From positions 1 through 58,249 of the forward strand of contig RHMC01000026.1 in assembly GCA_003719395.1 (NCBI GenBank): a stretch of 58,249 bases of DNA, written 5' to 3'. Under the pieces are notes generated by a model. That model was not told the DNA's origin and ran no database searches. It saw nothing but the letters and a program-made list of their open reading frames with translations. The stretch is from Streptomyces altiplanensis. GTDB taxonomy: Bacteria; Actinomycetota; Actinomycetes; Streptomycetales; Streptomycetaceae. The translations under genes and the position numbers were made by a program. Positions 57,149 to 58,249 of the stretch are shown here, piece by piece (position 1 is the first letter of the stretch; every line of letters begins with the position of its first letter).

Positions 57149-57570
57149 GCACGTCCATGGACCCCCCGCCGCGTCAGAGCTTCGAGGCCGAGGCGCCGGT
57201 GAGTGAGCTGGTCAAGCAGGCGTCGGAGCAGGTCTCCCAGCTGATGCGGCAGGAACTGCGCCTCGCGCAGGCCGAGATGCAGCAGAAGGGCAAACGGTTC
57301 GGGATGGGAGGCGGCCTGCTCGGCGGAGCCGGCGCGGTCGGCTTCCTCGCCCTACAGGCTCTTGCCGCCACCGCGATCGTGGCACTGAGCCTGATGTGGC
57401 CGCTGTGGGTCTCCGCGTTGACCGTGACCGCGGTCCTGGCGGTACTGGCCGCGGTGCTCGCCGCCGTGGGCAAAAAACAGATCAGCCAGGCGAGCCCGCC
57501 CGCCCCTGAGCTGGCCATCGACGGCGTCAAGGCCGACGTCGCTGAGATCAAGGAGAAAGCGCACCGATGA
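57145..57570 (+). CDS. Actinobacterial holin-X family membrane protein
   Basis: An intact 141-residue protein. VSELVKQASEQVSQLMRQELRLAQAEMQQKGKRFG is the amphipathic helix before two membrane helices (GAGAVGFLALQALAATAIVALSL and WVSALTVTAVLAVLAAVLAAVG). The phage-holin label comes from similarity; in Streptomyces these sit in chromosomal envelope operons and are not part of a prophage. The gene overlaps both neighbours by four bases. Confidence 0.9.
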   Translation: MSTSMDPPPRQSFEAEAPVSELVKQASEQVSQLMRQELRLAQAEMQQKGKRFGMGGGLLGGAGAVGFLALQALAATAIVALSLMWPLWVSALTVTAVLAVLAAVLAAVGKKQISQASPPAPELAIDGVKADVAEIKEKAHR

Positions 57571-57998
57571 CCGTCAACCCGCAGGACAACGGCTCCACGC
57601 CCACCCCCGAAGAGCTGCGCGAGCAGGTGGAAGGAACCCGCGAGAAGCTCGGTCAGACCGTCGAAGCACTGGCCGCCAAGGCCGATGTCAAAGCCCAGGC
57701 ACAGGAGAAGGCTGCACAGGTCAGGAGCCAGGTGCAGGACAAGGCCGCACAGGCACTGCACCTGGCGCAGGACAAGACCCCCGAGCCGGTCCGTGAGAAG
57801 GCCGCACAGGCCAAGGAGCAGATCGCGCAGGCAGCTGCCGCCGTGGCGGACAAGTTCCAGGAGAAGGCCCCGGACCCGGTCCTGGAGAAGGCGTATCAGG
57901 CAGCGGAGAGCACGCGCGGCAACCGTGGCCTGCTCATCACCGGAGTCGCTGCGCTCGCCGTGTTCGTCCTCGTGCGCCGTAGGAGGAGGGGACGCTGA
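57567..57998 (+). CDS. DUF3618 protein with coiled-coil repeats
   Basis: An intact 143-residue protein. The N-terminus TPEELREQVEGTREKLGQTVEALAAKADV is the DUF3618 domain. It is followed by Ala/Lys/Gln-rich heptad-like repeats (AQEKAAQVRSQVQDKAAQ, VREKAAQAKEQIAQAAAAV), which form a long helix resembling apolipoprotein/LEA proteins, and one C-terminal membrane helix (LLITGVAALAVFVLV) with an Arg-rich end. Coupled to both neighbours. Confidence 0.92.
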   Translation: MTVNPQDNGSTPTPEELREQVEGTREKLGQTVEALAAKADVKAQAQEKAAQVRSQVQDKAAQALHLAQDKTPEPVREKAAQAKEQIAQAAAAVADKFQEKAPDPVLEKAYQAAESTRGNRGLLITGVAALAVFVLVRRRRRGR

Positions 57999-58249
57999 TG
58001 AAAGCGTCCAAGATCGCCTACAAACCCATCGGCCTGGCGCTGGGCGCCGTCGGTGGCCTCGTGGCCGGCGCCGTCTTCAAACAGGCCTGGAAAGTCATTG
58101 GTCATGACGAAGACGCCCCGGACGCCACCGACGAGGACCGCGGCTGGCCGGAGGTCATGCTCGCCGCCACCGCCCAGGGCGCGATCTTCGCCGCCGTGAA
58201 AGCGGCCGTCGACCGCGGCGGCCGCACCGCGGTGCGACGCCTGACCGGC
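57998..58249 (+). CDS. DUF4235 membrane protein (cut by window end)
   Basis: The first 84 codons of a DUF4235 protein: KIAYKPIGLALGAVGGLVAGAVFKQAWKVIG and EVMLAATAQGAIFAAVKAAVDRGG, two hydrophobic segments. A strong ribosome site (AGGAGGAGGGG) precedes ATG 57998, which overlaps the previous stop (TGATG). DUF4235 genes regularly end the YegP/holin/DUF3618 operon. The C-terminus lies outside the window. Confidence 0.9.
   Translation, partial: MKASKIAYKPIGLALGAVGGLVAGAVFKQAWKVIGHDEDAPDATDEDRGWPEVMLAATAQGAIFAAVKAAVDRGGRTAVRRLTG

Noticed and set aside
57145..57570. Prophage, suggested by the holin-type protein
   Set aside because: No other phage gene is nearby, and holin-X/DUF3618/DUF4235 operons are ordinary chromosomal loci in Streptomyces.

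Overview
The window is high-GC actinobacterial DNA, almost certainly from a Streptomyces chromosome. The signs are the very strong third-position GC bias, GTG starts, purine-rich Shine-Dalgarno sites, 4-nt ATGA/GTGA gene overlaps, and gene families typical of the genus (class III lanthipeptide synthetase, SCO6745-like protein, DUF3618/DUF4235/holin-X operon, DUF305/DUF6153 pair). No tRNA, rRNA, CRISPR array or complete insertion sequence was recognised.

Layout. 1-1.8 kb: the end of a dnaK copy, a coupled grpE, and a metallo-beta-lactamase-fold hydrolase. 1.8-10.6 kb: a xylan-utilisation locus. A bxl-type operon on the minus strand (solute-binding lipoprotein, two permeases, GH3 glycosidase) is divergent from its LacI-type regulator and is followed by a secreted GH10 xylanase with a CBM2. 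Palindromes of the type CGAAA-N-TTTCG lie in front of the lipoprotein gene and the xylanase gene. 10.8-17.8 kb: a class III lanthipeptide cluster with a LanKC synthetase, a 41-residue Cys-rich precursor missing from ordinary ORF calling, two ABC exporter half-units and a convergent AmfR/RamR-type regulator. 17.9-20.8 kb: a Tat-exported GH127 beta-L-arabinofuranosidase with an inserted LamG-like domain, which fits arabinoxylan use. 21-25.6 kb: LysR regulator and EamA transporter, then a DyP peroxidase fused to a bulb-lectin domain with an in-frame TAG, beside a galactose-oxidase-like remnant. 25.8-33.5 kb: mostly intact housekeeping and accessory genes (MFS transporter, flavin reductase, anti-sigma-type kinase, secreted proteins, copper-type lipoprotein pair, glyceraldehyde-3-phosphate dehydrogenase). 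33-54.8 kb: an accessory zone mixing intact genes (BenE, NIPSNAP, LysE, DUF1269) with genes that lack their beginning, middle or end. 55.1-58.2 kb: BrkB-like protein, PAP2 phosphatase and a coupled envelope operon.

How the genes work together. The xylanase cuts xylan outside the cell, the ABC transporter imports the oligosaccharides, the GH3 enzyme cleaves them inside, and BxlR is inferred to release the palindromic operators when xylo-oligosaccharide is present. The GH127 enzyme would remove arabinose side groups. In the lanthipeptide cluster the synthetase gene precedes the precursor gene, a strong hairpin separates the precursor from the exporters, and the regulator faces them.

A caution for every reader: about 35 single-nucleotide frame changes break otherwise well conserved proteins throughout the window. 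They are spread evenly and leave the downstream coding intact, which looks more like uncorrected sequencing indels than gene decay. For such genes I give one interval spanning all frames. Truncated genes, where conserved sequence is simply absent, are a separate matter and are probably real.
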